Position numbers and translations under genes: made by a program | Shown here: positions 37,867 through 47,500 of the stretch, piece after piece | Position numbering within the stretch: position 1 is the stretch's first letter | Layout of the letters: every line of letters begins with the position of its first letter | Source: Bacillus sp. SKDU12 | GTDB taxonomy: Bacteria; Bacillota; Bacilli; Bacillales; Bacillaceae | Direction: 5' to 3' | Length of the DNA stretch: 64,000 nt | NCBI RefSeq assembly: GCF_010093085.1 | Contig: NZ_MSRC01000017.1 | Span: 295,627-359,626, forward strand | Notes under the pieces: model-generated | What the model was told of the DNA's origin: nothing | Database searches by the model: none | Seen by the model: the letters and a program-made list of their open reading frames with translations, nothing else

Positions 37867-37955
37867 ATGATTGGTAGAAGTGCAGGGAGGCAAATTGCCT
37901 CCTTCGTTCGTTATTTGATGTATGAATCATTATCAATCCTTTGGAGGGACTATCT

Positions 37956-39443
37956 TTGCAGATCTTTCTTAAAAGCATACCGATGTTGATATTAGGAGTC
38001 GTGTTATTTGTACCAAATGCATTTGCTGCCAACTCTGTTACAAGACTGGATGGAGTAAGCAGGTATGAAGTTGCTGTGAATGTTTCAAAACAAGGCTGGA
38101 GCAGTGCGGACACAGTTGTTGTGGCGAACGGCAACGCATATGCCGACGTATTAACAGCTGCTCCTTTAGCTTATAAATACAATGCTCCGATATTATTGAC
38201 GGAATCATCTAAGCTGACTACGCCGACGAAAAACAGAATCAGCCAGCTCAAACCGAGCAAGGTCATCGTCATTGGCGGAACAATCAGTGTTTCTAACAAT
38301 ACTGTAAATGACATTAAAAAATTAGGGATTTCCAATGTAGAACGGATCGGCGGAAGAAGCCGTTATGAAGTTGCCCAAAATATTTCTAAAAAAATGTCTT
38401 CAAATTCAAAAGCAGTAATCGCAAATGGAATGGCATATGCTGACAGTCTGGCAATCGGTTCTTATGCTGCGCGAAACGGCATTCCAATTCTTCTGACGAC
38501 TTCCAGCTCCATTCCTGCACCAACGAAAAGTGCGATGAGCAGCAAAGGAACAAGATCGACTATTGTGGTTGGGGGAGAAATCAGTGTTTCTAAAAATGTT
38601 TACAGCCAGCTTCCTTCACCAACAAGAATAGGCGGAAACAGCCGTTTTGAAGTGGCCGCGAATATAGCGAAGAAATATTATTCTTCCTCAAAAGCTGCAT
38701 TTGTCAGCAATGGCTATCAATATGCTGATGCTTTATCGGGATCTGTGCTGGCAGCGAAACAAAATCGGCCAATGCTGTTTACAGATGCCGGTTCACTGCC
38801 GACTGCAACAAGAACAGTCATTGGATCAAACAGTAAGAACACATTCACTGTACTTGGGGGAACTATTTCAGTTACTAATAATGTTGTAAACCAGCTGAAA
38901 AATGCTATTGTAGGGAAAAAGGTATTTGTTGATGCTGGGCATGGGGGCTATGACAGCGGAGCGATCGGTAATAGTTTAAAGGAGAAAGACGTTAACCTTG
39001 CCGTGGCAAAGCTTGTCAACAGCAAGCTCTCCGCAGGCGGAGCGATACCGATTATGGCGAGATCTACAGATGTTTTCTTAGAGCTTTCTGAACGGGTTGC
39101 GAAAGCCAAAAGCAATCATGCAAACCTGTTTGTGAGTATTCATTCCAATTCAGCAACTCCTGCTGCAACAGGTACTGAAACATACTATTATACAAAGTAT
39201 GAGTCAGCGAATAGCAAACGTCTCGCAACAGAAATCCAAAATAGACTTTATAAAGCCCTAAACACTCAAAACCGAGGGGTGAGAATAGGGAATTTCCATG
39301 TGATCAGAGAATCAACAATGCCGAGCAGTTTAGCGGAGCTGGCATTCATTTCAAATGCGAACGATGCAAGTAAGTTAAAGAGTGCTTTATATCAGGAAAA
39401 AGCAGCTCAAGCAATATATGAAGGAATCATGGGTTATTATTAA
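37956..39443 (+). CDS. lytC: N-acetylmuramoyl-L-alanine amidase LytC
   Basis: Major secreted amidase that cuts the bond between glycan and stem peptide. 495 aa from a TTG at 37956, with GGAGGG 7 bp upstream (the frame back to 37941 runs through this site). Signal peptide ends FVPNAFA (about residue 24). Three CWB2 repeats follow, then an amidase_3 domain (about 320-495) with VFVDAGHGGYDSGAIG, EKDVNLAVAK, SIHSNS and SLAELAFISN, including the zinc ligands His and Glu. The CWB2 part looks clearly different from my memory of LytC in strain 168, while the catalytic part is closer. Confidence 0.94.
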   Translation: MQIFLKSIPMLILGVVLFVPNAFAANSVTRLDGVSRYEVAVNVSKQGWSSADTVVVANGNAYADVLTAAPLAYKYNAPILLTESSKLTTPTKNRISQLKPSKVIVIGGTISVSNNTVNDIKKLGISNVERIGGRSRYEVAQNISKKMSSNSKAVIANGMAYADSLAIGSYAARNGIPILLTTSSSIPAPTKSAMSSKGTRSTIVVGGEISVSKNVYSQLPSPTRIGGNSRFEVAANIAKKYYSSSKAAFVSNGYQYADALSGSVLAAKQNRPMLFTDAGSLPTATRTVIGSNSKNTFTVLGGTISVTNNVVNQLKNAIVGKKVFVDAGHGGYDSGAIGNSLKEKDVNLAVAKLVNSKLSAGGAIPIMARSTDVFLELSERVAKAKSNHANLFVSIHSNSATPAATGTETYYYTKYESANSKRLATEIQNRLYKALNTQNRGVRIGNFHVIRESTMPSSLAELAFISNANDASKLKSALYQEKAAQAIYEGIMGYY

Positions 39444-39454
39444 AAAGAAGAAAA

Positions 39455-39487
39455 ACAGATTAGTCAGATGACTAATCTGTTTTTTTG
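39455..39487 (+). terminator. Rho-independent terminator of lytABC
   Basis: ACAGATTAGTCA, loop GA, TGACTAATCTGT followed by seven T. Confidence 0.92.
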
Positions 39488-39573
39488 TACATTTATTTAT
39501 TATAGACTTTCTCCAATGTGGAAATGAATAGATTTACAATAAAGAAACAAAAGTCGAAATATTCAAACGAACA

Positions 39574-39616
39574 TTAACATACCATTTACATCCAATTAAC
39601 ATCCGTCTGCTAAACT
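39574..39616 (+). promoter_or_regulatory. PhoP boxes and promoter of the tua operon
   Basis: Three direct repeats TTAACA, TTTACA, TTAACA with exact 5-bp spacers (39574-39601), followed by a possible -10 TAAACT. This matches the PhoP box that drives tuaA-H during phosphate starvation, when teichoic acid is replaced by phosphate-free teichuronic acid. Confidence 0.88.
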
Positions 39617-39667
39617 GACTGGCATAGGTCATCATAACATCCCAAACAAATCGTGAGGTGTGTGTCA

Positions 39668-40327
39668 GTGAGTGCAGAGAAAAGCATGAATGTGAGTCGT
39701 GAATTCTCAGTTCAGAAAATACATTCTTTTACATTGTCTGAAAAGAAGGCTCGTTATTTGGCAGTAAAACGCGTAATGGATATATGGTGTGCGCTCATTG
39801 GACTGGCGATTTCGCTGCCGGTGATTGCAGTATTTTCAGTATTGATTTGTTTGGAGACGCCTGGACCTGCCATATATACGCAGGAACGCGTAGGGAAAGG
39901 CGGGAAACCATTTAAGCTGTATAAGCTTCGTTCCATGAAAATAAATGCCGAGCAGTCCGGAGCTGTTTGGGCGCAGAAGCAAGATCCGCGGGTGACAAGG
40001 ATCGGAGCTTTTATCAGAAGAACGAGAATTGATGAGATTCCTCAGCTGTTTAATGTGCTGAAAGGCGATATGAGTATGATTGGCCCCCGTCCGGAACGTC
40101 CTGTGTTTACGGAGATATTCCAAAATGAGATTCCGGGATTTACACAGCGTCTGGCTGTTAAACCGGGATTGAGCGGCTGGGCTCAGGTGAACGGCGGTTA
40201 CGATATGACACCGAAGGAAAAGCTGATATTTGATTTATATTACATCCGCAATCTGACTTTCACGTTAGAGTTAAAAATTATGCTGAAAACTTGTAAAGTA
40301 GTCTGGACAGGTGATGGGGCGAGATAA
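39668..40327 (+). CDS. tuaA: Undecaprenyl-phosphate sugar phosphotransferase TuaA
   Basis: Starts teichuronic acid synthesis by loading the first sugar phosphate (probably GalNAc-1-P) on undecaprenyl phosphate. Bacterial sugar transferase family, 219 aa, with one N-terminal helix (ALIGLAISLPVIAVFSVLICL), YTQERVGKGGKPFKLYKLRSM, RRTRIDEIPQLFNVLKGDMS and GPRPERP. The start is the GTG at 39668, 7 bp behind AGGTG; the GTG at 39653 precedes the site. First gene of tuaA-H, under PhoP boxes. Confidence 0.92.
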   Translation: MSAEKSMNVSREFSVQKIHSFTLSEKKARYLAVKRVMDIWCALIGLAISLPVIAVFSVLICLETPGPAIYTQERVGKGGKPFKLYKLRSMKINAEQSGAVWAQKQDPRVTRIGAFIRRTRIDEIPQLFNVLKGDMSMIGPRPERPVFTEIFQNEIPGFTQRLAVKPGLSGWAQVNGGYDMTPKEKLIFDLYYIRNLTFTLELKIMLKTCKVVWTGDGAR

Positions 40328-40377
40328 TACGGCTTGTATGACCATCAATCTGAGCTTAAAAAGAAGTAGGGAATATG

Positions 40378-41829
40378 ATGCCAAGTATTACAAAACAAAT
40401 CATAAGCGGCGCAAAATGGACAAGTATTTCCACCATGTGTATTACAATCATACAAATCGTTCAATTTGCTCTGCTGGGAAATATGATGACCTTAACAGAA
40501 TTTGGACTTGTCGGTATGATCACAACGGTTATTGTTTTCGCTCAAATTGTGCTTGATATGGGGTTTGGCGCAGCGTTTATTCAGAGAGATGATGCGACGG
40601 ATCGGCAGCTATCAACATTGTATTGGCTTAACATGATGACCGGCGTTTTGCTGTTTGTTCTTTTATATGTGAGCAGTCCTATTATTGCGGGATTTTATCA
40701 AAGGGAAGAGCTGGCACTTCTGATTCGGGTTTTAGCGATTATGTTTTTGATCGCGCCAATCGGACAGCAGTATCAGTATATGCTGCAAAAGCAGCTGCAT
40801 TTTAATACGTTAAGCAAAATTGAGATTTTATCAAATGTATTGTCATTCGGATATTTGGCGGTAGCGGTTTTTATGATGGATGCGATTTTGGCGTATGTCG
40901 TTTCTCAAGTGCTGCTGCAGTCCAGTAAAGGGATTTTATATTGGGCCGTATACCGGAAAAAATGGCATCCCGCTTTTGTTTTTGATTTGAGGGGAATGAA
41001 GGAATTCTTTTCCTTCGGTGCCTTTCAGCTTTCATCCCGTCTTGTGAACAGGCTGGGAGCGAATATCGATATGATTTTGATCGGCCGGTTTATCGGTGCT
41101 GAAGCATTGGGGATTTATAACCTTGCTTATCAGATTGTCACCATTCCTGTTTTGAAGATCAACCCAATTGTGACACGAGTAGCGTTCCCGGTTTTCGCAA
41201 AAAACAAATATGAAAACAGTGTGATCAGAGAAGGCTTTCTGAATATGACAAAAATGCTGGCACTCGTCTCATTTCCGCTGTTAATAGGGCTCGTATCTGT
41301 GTCAGACGCCTTTATCACAGCGGTTTTCGGAGAAAAATGGCTTGCTGCTGTTCCGGTCCTAAATGTTTTGGCCATTGTCGGGATACTGAGAGTGCTCATG
41401 AATCCAAATGGATCTGTGCTTCTGGCTAAAGGAAGAGCGGATTTAGCGTTTTATTGGGATTCCGGTGTGTTGCTGCTATACGGATTGTCACTGTTTGCAG
41501 CCGTTCAAACGGGAAGCCTGCTGACAGTCGCATGGGTGTATGCCGTCATCAGTGTTTTCAATTTTCTGATTGGGCGCTGGCTTCTTGCACATGTCATCAA
41601 GCTCCATCTTTCTGCTTATTTCCAGTCGATTATGAAGCCGTTTCTGATCACAGCCGTGATGGCCGTCATCGCGTTTGCTGTAAGTCTAGGTACGGAACAC
41701 TTTAGTCTGCAGGCAGAAATGCGGCTGGCCATTTCAGTGGCGGCGGGGGCGCTATGTTATCTCTTTCTTTTGGTAAAAGCGTACCCTCAAACGAAAAGCA
41801 AACTACTAAGAAAAGGACGTTTGTCATGA
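40378..41829 (+). CDS. tuaB: Teichuronic acid flippase TuaB (Wzx-like)
   Basis: Polysaccharide-export membrane protein of 483 aa with about 12-14 hydrophobic helices. It probably flips the lipid-linked repeat unit to the outer face. LVNRLGANIDMILIGRFIGAEALGIYNLAYQ is typical of this group (only the family is claimed). The ATG at 40378 is preferred to the one at 40375 because AGGGA is so close. It overlaps tuaC by 4 bp. Confidence 0.92.
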   Translation: MPSITKQIISGAKWTSISTMCITIIQIVQFALLGNMMTLTEFGLVGMITTVIVFAQIVLDMGFGAAFIQRDDATDRQLSTLYWLNMMTGVLLFVLLYVSSPIIAGFYQREELALLIRVLAIMFLIAPIGQQYQYMLQKQLHFNTLSKIEILSNVLSFGYLAVAVFMMDAILAYVVSQVLLQSSKGILYWAVYRKKWHPAFVFDLRGMKEFFSFGAFQLSSRLVNRLGANIDMILIGRFIGAEALGIYNLAYQIVTIPVLKINPIVTRVAFPVFAKNKYENSVIREGFLNMTKMLALVSFPLLIGLVSVSDAFITAVFGEKWLAAVPVLNVLAIVGILRVLMNPNGSVLLAKGRADLAFYWDSGVLLLYGLSLFAAVQTGSLLTVAWVYAVISVFNFLIGRWLLAHVIKLHLSAYFQSIMKPFLITAVMAVIAFAVSLGTEHFSLQAEMRLAISVAAGALCYLFLLVKAYPQTKSKLLRKGRLS

Positions 41830-42995
41830 AGATTTTGTGGATCACAAGCGTATATCCGAGCAGTCTAAAACCAGGTGAGGGTGTGTTTCATGAGACACAG
41901 GTGCAAGAGCTGCAAAAACTCGGGCTTGATATCACTGTGATATGCCCAAGGCCTTTTCATTCAGCTCCTGTGCGCATGCTGAAAAAGGCATATCGAAAAA
42001 AGGATGCCAGACCGGAGTACGAAATGAGGAAGGGAACACCGATTTACCGGCCTTTCTATCAGGCAGTTCCCGGCCAGCTGAAATGGGCTCAGCCACACCG
42101 AAGAATTGCATCAGCCGTTTTAAAAATGATGAAACAGCGCGGCTTACATCCGGATCTGATCCATGCGCATTTTGCTATGCCATCGGGTGGGGCCGCCGCA
42201 GTTGTGTCGGAGTCAGTGCGAATTCCTTATGTCCTGACTTTGCATGGCAGTGATGTGAATGTGTATCCGCATTACAGCAAAGGAGCGTTTAAGGCCTTCA
42301 ATCGAGCGGTAGGTTCCGCATCAGCTGTTTTAGCAGTCAGCTGCAAGCTCCAAGAAGAAACCAAAAAGCTTTCCGGCTTTGATAGCTCGGTTTTGCCGAT
42401 CGGCATACAGCTCAGCCGTTTTCAAGAGAATGAGCAGACAAAAGAAGAAATGAGAAAAAAACTCGGACTCCCGCTCGATCAGCGTCTGGCCGTCTATGTG
42501 GGCAGGCTTGTCAAAGAGAAAGGCGTTTTTGAACTGTCTGAAGCTATCGAGTCGTTAAAGGAACCTCCTAAGGCGGTTTTTGTCGGTGATGGCCCTGCAA
42601 AATCAATGCTGATTCAGAAAGGGCATATCGTCACAGGCCAAGTGCCAAATCATCAGGTAAGGGACTACCTACTCGCGGCGGACATATTCGTGCTTCCTTC
42701 TTACAGTGAGGGAATGCCGACTGTTGTGATTGAAGCCCTAGCCTTAAAGGTTCCTGTCATTTGTACAGATGTGGGCGGCGTGGCATCGTTATTCGGAAAA
42801 CACCGGCATCTGCTGATTAAACCGAAGTCTGCTGAAGCTTTGGCAGAAGCAATTATCCTATATGAGCATGAGCAAATATGGAAGCCGGAAATTGCAGATA
42901 ATCTGTATGGAATCGTGCAGGCCCGCTTTGACGCCGGAAAAAATGCCAAGGCTTTGCATCATCATTATCAGAGGGTTGTGAAAATGTCTGTTTAA
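41826..42995 (+). CDS. tuaC: Teichuronic acid glycosyltransferase TuaC (GT4)
   Basis: GT-B glycosyltransferase of 389 aa: N-terminal WITSVYPSSLKPGEGVFHETQ, LHGSDVNVYPHY, then the C-terminal donor half YVGRLVKEKGVFEL and the E-x7-E motif EGMPTVVIE. The start overlaps the tuaB stop (ATGA); the frame back to 41754 lies within tuaB. It is thought to add a sugar to the growing teichuronic acid repeat. Confidence 0.93.
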   Translation: MKILWITSVYPSSLKPGEGVFHETQVQELQKLGLDITVICPRPFHSAPVRMLKKAYRKKDARPEYEMRKGTPIYRPFYQAVPGQLKWAQPHRRIASAVLKMMKQRGLHPDLIHAHFAMPSGGAAAVVSESVRIPYVLTLHGSDVNVYPHYSKGAFKAFNRAVGSASAVLAVSCKLQEETKKLSGFDSSVLPIGIQLSRFQENEQTKEEMRKKLGLPLDQRLAVYVGRLVKEKGVFELSEAIESLKEPPKAVFVGDGPAKSMLIQKGHIVTGQVPNHQVRDYLLAADIFVLPSYSEGMPTVVIEALALKVPVICTDVGGVASLFGKHRHLLIKPKSAEALAEAIILYEHEQIWKPEIADNLYGIVQARFDAGKNAKALHHHYQRVVKMSV

Positions 42996-43041
42996 TCGCA
43001 AGAAACTGCGACCAATATAAATAGGGAGAGGGATGAACGCT

Positions 43042-44427
43042 GTGAAAAAAATAGCTGTCATTGGAACAGGTTATGTAGGACTCGTGTCAGGCACTTGCTT
43101 TGCAGAGATCGGCAATAAAGTGGTTTGCTGTGATAACGATGAATCAAAAATCAGAAGCCTGAAAAATGGAGTGATTCCGATTTATGAGCCAGGGCTTGCC
43201 GATTTAGTTGAAAAAAATGTGCTCGATCAGCGTCTGTCCTTTACTAACGATATTCCGTCCGCCATTCGGGCGTCAGACATTATTTATATTGCAGTCGGAA
43301 CCCCAATGTCCAAAACAGGTGAAGCTGATTTAACGTATGTCAAAGCGGCAGGGAAAACGATCGGTGAGTATCTTAACGGTTATAAAGTGATCGTAAATAA
43401 AAGCACAGTCCCGGTCGGAACAGGAAAGCTGGTTCAATCAATCGTTCAAAAAGCTTCAAAAGGAAGATACTCATTTGATGTTGTATCCAACCCTGAATTC
43501 CTGCGTGAAGGCTCAGCGATTCATGACACGATGAATATGGAGCGCGCTGTGGTTGGTTCAACAAGCCATAGGGCTGCTGCCATCATTGAAGAGCTGCATC
43601 AGCCTTTTCAAGCTCCTGTGATTAAAACAAACGTAGAAAGTGCAGAAATGATTAAATACGCCGCGAATGCATTTCTGGCGACAAAAATTTCTTTTATTAA
43701 CGATATCGCCAACATTTGTGAGCGTGTCGGCGCAGACGTTTCAAAAGTTGCTGACGGCGTCGGGCTGGACAGCCGGATCGGCAGAAAGTTTCTGAAGGCT
43801 GGTATTGGGTTTGGCGGCTCTTGTTTTCCGAAGGATACAACCGCGCTGCTGCAAATCGCAAAATCAGCCGGCTATCCATTTAAGCTCATTGAAGCTGTCA
43901 TTGAAACGAATGAAAAGCAGCGCGTTCACATTGTAGATAAACTTTTAACTGTGATGGGAAGCCTCAAAGGGAGAATCATTTCCGTTCTTGGATTGGCCTT
44001 CAAGCCGAATACAAATGATGTGAGATCAGCTCCTGCTCTTGATATTATCCCGATGCTGGAGCAGCTGGGCGCGCATGTAAAAGCGTACGATCCGATCGCT
44101 ATTCCTGAAGCCTCAGCGATTCTTGGCGAACAGGCAGAGTATTACACAAATGTGTATGATGCGATTTGTGGCACGGATGCATGTCTGATCTTAACAGATT
44201 GGCCGGAAGTAAAAGAAATGGAACTTGTAAAAGTGAAAACCCTCTTAAAACAGCCAATCATCATCGACGGCAGAAATTTATTTTCACTTGAGGAGATGCA
44301 GGCTGCTGGATACATATACCACTCTATCGGACGTCCAGCTGTTCGGGGGACGGAACCTGCTGAAAACCCTTTTCAGGGCTTGCAATTCGAGGAACTGGCT
44401 AAAGACTTCGGAAACGTCAATTTATAA
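43042..44427 (+). CDS. tuaD: UDP-glucose 6-dehydrogenase TuaD
   Basis: Oxidises UDP-glucose (from GtaB) to UDP-glucuronate, the acidic sugar of teichuronic acid. 461 aa: NAD-binding GTGYVGLVSGTC, VGTPMSKTGEADL, NKSTVPVGTG, NPEFLREGSAI, and the catalytic Cys261 in GFGGSCFPKD. The start is the GTG at 43042 with GGGAGAGGG 9 bp upstream; the ATG at 43033 is too near that site. Confidence 0.96.
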   Translation: MKKIAVIGTGYVGLVSGTCFAEIGNKVVCCDNDESKIRSLKNGVIPIYEPGLADLVEKNVLDQRLSFTNDIPSAIRASDIIYIAVGTPMSKTGEADLTYVKAAGKTIGEYLNGYKVIVNKSTVPVGTGKLVQSIVQKASKGRYSFDVVSNPEFLREGSAIHDTMNMERAVVGSTSHRAAAIIEELHQPFQAPVIKTNVESAEMIKYAANAFLATKISFINDIANICERVGADVSKVADGVGLDSRIGRKFLKAGIGFGGSCFPKDTTALLQIAKSAGYPFKLIEAVIETNEKQRVHIVDKLLTVMGSLKGRIISVLGLAFKPNTNDVRSAPALDIIPMLEQLGAHVKAYDPIAIPEASAILGEQAEYYTNVYDAICGTDACLILTDWPEVKEMELVKVKTLLKQPIIIDGRNLFSLEEMQAAGYIYHSIGRPAVRGTEPAENPFQGLQFEELAKDFGNVNL

Positions 44428-44511
44428 AAAGAAAACGTGTTATTTGGTTGTAGCTGCCGGCTGTTTGGCTCGGCCGCCGGCTCCTGAAACATCAGGAAAG
44501 GGGTTAAACAT

Positions 44512-45978
44512 GTGAGTATCAAACGTTCGGCGGTCCACACGCTTGCGTTATCGGCCGCTGCCATATTTGGAGTCGTCCTATTGCTGGAAGCTATCCTTGA
44601 AAATATAGGTTTCATGCAGATGGCTGCTATGCTTGCGGTGTTGGTGATCGGTCTGTTTGCGCTGACGCTAGCCGTCGCATTTACAACAAAAGAACGGCTT
44701 TATATGGCTGTCATCTATATTTTGATCGCCTGTACTTTTTTAAATCATGCATTTTTCGCTATTCATTTCGGATTTTTTAGTTTGTTCCTTTACAGGCTTT
44801 TGCTTATTGCTGCGGGGGGCCTCCATGTAATCGGCATGGTACGGAGTCGGACACAGATTGAAAGATGGAACGGTCTGCAAGTGAAAGGGATTTTGCTCTT
44901 TTTCGCCTTTTGGTTTATATACGGTCTTGTTTCACTGCTGTGGGTTAAGTCGGTCACAGTTGGGATCAAATATTTGGCCTTATTGGCAATGGGGATCGTA
45001 TTCATTTACCTCATTGTCATGCACGTGCAAAAAATGGAGCGGCTGCTGATTGTTTATGCCATTTGGCTGGTGATGACAGTACTCCTGATGATCATTGGTT
45101 TCTACAATCATATCACCCATCATCATCTCTCGAGCTCTACGTTGTACAGCGGGCCGGAATATAAGCAGCATTATCCGACCTCAGTCTTTTTTAACCAAAA
45201 TGATTTTGCAACCTTTTTATCGATCAGCTTCTTTTTTTACCTCACAATGGTGAAAAACATAAAAAATGGATACCTCAAAGCGATCGGTCTTTTGCTATCG
45301 CTCTGTGCGTTGTATTTAATTTTTGCCACAGGTTCAAGAGCAAGCCTTCTAGGGGTTTTTGCAGGTATTGCTGTCTACATCTTCATTGTATTGCCGCCTG
45401 TCTTAAAGAAACTGGCGATATGGCTGTCAGCGGCGGGAATCACCATTTTTGCCGTTCTTTTCGCCACCCGAATTTATTCAAAGTTTTGGGAGCTGTTTTT
45501 GGCGCCGCAGACGCTGCATTCATTTCATGACAGGCTTCCATCAAATGTAGCCCGGGCCAATCTGCTGAAAAACGCATGGCACTTTTTCCTTGACTCATAT
45601 GGATTCGGAGTCGGCGCAGGAAATGTATCCTATTATCTTGAGCACCACGCTTTATATGATACTGACAATGTGGCAGAGGTACACAATTGGCTTGTTGAAA
45701 TTCTCGCTAACTTTGGCTTGTTCATCATGCTGGGATATCTTGCTGTTTATGCCTACCTCATATGGGTGCTTTACACATTTTATGAAAGAAAATTAGAAAA
45801 TCGGTCAAAACTGATCACAGAAGGGCTTATTACCGCTCTGGTCAGTTTCCTCGTATCCAGTATCAGCCCAAGTTCAGTTTCAAATTTATTTTTCCATTGG
45901 GTGTTTCTGGCGCTCGCCATCGCCGCTGTGAATGTGATAAGACGATCCAGACAGATGGCTGAACCGATGTACAGATAA
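44512..45978 (+). CDS. tuaE: Teichuronic acid polymerase TuaE (Wzy-like)
   Basis: Integral membrane protein of 488 aa with about ten or more hydrophobic helices and an O-antigen ligase/polymerase-like external loop (FFNQNDFATFLSISFFF, ATGSRASLLGVFAG, VHNWLVEILANFG). It probably joins repeat units. The start is GTG behind GGAAAGGGG. Confidence 0.92.
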   Translation: MSIKRSAVHTLALSAAAIFGVVLLLEAILENIGFMQMAAMLAVLVIGLFALTLAVAFTTKERLYMAVIYILIACTFLNHAFFAIHFGFFSLFLYRLLLIAAGGLHVIGMVRSRTQIERWNGLQVKGILLFFAFWFIYGLVSLLWVKSVTVGIKYLALLAMGIVFIYLIVMHVQKMERLLIVYAIWLVMTVLLMIIGFYNHITHHHLSSSTLYSGPEYKQHYPTSVFFNQNDFATFLSISFFFYLTMVKNIKNGYLKAIGLLLSLCALYLIFATGSRASLLGVFAGIAVYIFIVLPPVLKKLAIWLSAAGITIFAVLFATRIYSKFWELFLAPQTLHSFHDRLPSNVARANLLKNAWHFFLDSYGFGVGAGNVSYYLEHHALYDTDNVAEVHNWLVEILANFGLFIMLGYLAVYAYLIWVLYTFYERKLENRSKLITEGLITALVSFLVSSISPSSVSNLFFHWVFLALAIAAVNVIRRSRQMAEPMYR

Positions 45979-46006
45979 ACAGACGACAAAAAGCAGGGAG
46001 ACTGAT

Positions 46007-46690
46007 ATGAACGATATATTGATAAGAATAGCCCGGCGCATTAAAAAAAATATCATTTGGATCATTGCAGTGCCCCTTATATTAGGTGCAGTAGGATATT
46101 TCCTGCCGTCGCAGATCGCTGAACCAAAGAGCTACACAGCCGAGGACACGTTGGCTTTGGGGAGCTATGATCATCCGGTTTATAACAGCACAGAGGAGAT
46201 TCCGCTTTTGCTCAAGAGTGATTCTTTTTTGAAGGAGGCGCTTCCTGACGAAAAGGATGAAGGCTTGGCAGAAATCAAAGAAAAGCTAACCATCAAAACG
46301 GAATCTAAATCTTTACTGACATTGAGCTATAGCGACAAAGGCAAGGAGAGAACGGAATTCGTCTTAAATAGCATTTCTTCTGCCTTTCTCAAAAACGATC
46401 AAAAGCTGTATGTAGAAAGAGAATCCGTCATCCGTCGCAGCATAGACGCACTCGAAGGCGCGACAGTAAGCGAGGATTCCAAAGTGGATAAAGAGAGATT
46501 CTTGTATGAGCTGAAAAACACACAGCTCAATCTGAAAGCAGCCAGTATCACTGATTCTGAAACCGCAAGTGAAGCGTCAGCAGGCGGAGGAATGTCTCCG
46601 AAAAAGGAAGCGGTTCTCGGCGTTATGATCGGCCTCACGATTGCCTTTATGTTCGTTGTCATTCCTGAATTTTTCAGGGAATCCTTTTAA
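46007..46690 (+). CDS. tuaF: Teichuronic acid chain-length protein TuaF (Wzz-like)
   Basis: 227 aa with one N-terminal (IIWIIAVPLILGAVGYFL) and one C-terminal (AVLGVMIGLTIAFMFVVI) membrane helix around an external alpha-helical region, the layout of chain-length regulators. RBS AGGGAG. Confidence 0.9.
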   Translation: MNDILIRIARRIKKNIIWIIAVPLILGAVGYFLPSQIAEPKSYTAEDTLALGSYDHPVYNSTEEIPLLLKSDSFLKEALPDEKDEGLAEIKEKLTIKTESKSLLTLSYSDKGKERTEFVLNSISSAFLKNDQKLYVERESVIRRSIDALEGATVSEDSKVDKERFLYELKNTQLNLKAASITDSETASEASAGGGMSPKKEAVLGVMIGLTIAFMFVVIPEFFRESF

Positions 46691-46713
46691 AATCATGCGA
46701 TGGAGATGTGATC

Positions 46714-47472
46714 ATGACCAAGTGGAAACCTCTCGTATCTGTCATTACGCCTTCTTATAATGCGTGTGACTATATTGAAGACACGATACTGTCAGTGTTA
46801 GAACAGAGCTATTCTCAATGGGAAATGATTATCGTGGATGATTGCTCGACAGACGGCACACACGATATTTTACAGCAGTATGAAAAGTTAGATGAAAGAA
46901 TTCATGTGGTTTGTTTGGGAGAGAACAGCGGAGCCGCGGTTGCGAGAAATAAAGCATTGGAGCGTGCTCAAGGGCGTTATGTAGCGTTTCTGGACAGTGA
47001 TGATAAATGGAAAAAGGATAAATTGGAAAAGCAGCTTGATTTTATGATGAAGCGTTCTTGTGCGTTTTCTTTCACAGGCTACAGCTTAATGACACAGGAC
47101 GGGACCCCGCTCGATAAATTTATTCACGCTCCAGAAAGTCTAACGTACGAGGATGCCTTGAAAAATACAATTATCGGCTGTTTGACGGTGATGATTGACA
47201 GGGAACAGACGGGACAGATCCAAATGCCGAATATCAGAACGCGACAGGACTTGGCCACATGGCTGTCTCTTTTAAAAAAAGGATTTACCGCTTATGGAAT
47301 GAAGGAGTGTCTGGCTGAATATCGGCTTGTAGGCAACTCAATTTCCAGCAATAAGTGGAAGGCTGCGAAAAAAACATGGTTTGTTTACAGGGAGATCGAA
47401 CGGCTGCATTTTATGAAAGCAACATGGTGTTTTGTTCAATATGCAAAAAATGCGGTCAAAAAAAGATTATAG
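46714..47472 (+). CDS. tuaG: Teichuronic acid glycosyltransferase TuaG (GT2)
   Basis: A 252-aa GT-A glycosyltransferase: SVITPSYNACDYIEDTI, VDDCSTDGTHD, FLDSDDKW and TRQDLATWL. The start is the ATG at 46714, with TGGAG 8 bp upstream; the GTG at 46708 is too near. It adds a sugar to the teichuronic acid repeat. Which sugar is not evident from sequence. Confidence 0.92.
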   Translation: MTKWKPLVSVITPSYNACDYIEDTILSVLEQSYSQWEMIIVDDCSTDGTHDILQQYEKLDERIHVVCLGENSGAAVARNKALERAQGRYVAFLDSDDKWKKDKLEKQLDFMMKRSCAFSFTGYSLMTQDGTPLDKFIHAPESLTYEDALKNTIIGCLTVMIDREQTGQIQMPNIRTRQDLATWLSLLKKGFTAYGMKECLAEYRLVGNSISSNKWKAAKKTWFVYREIERLHFMKATWCFVQYAKNAVKKRL

Positions 47473-47500
47473 CCGTAAGCAGAGAGAAAAGGTGATGAAG

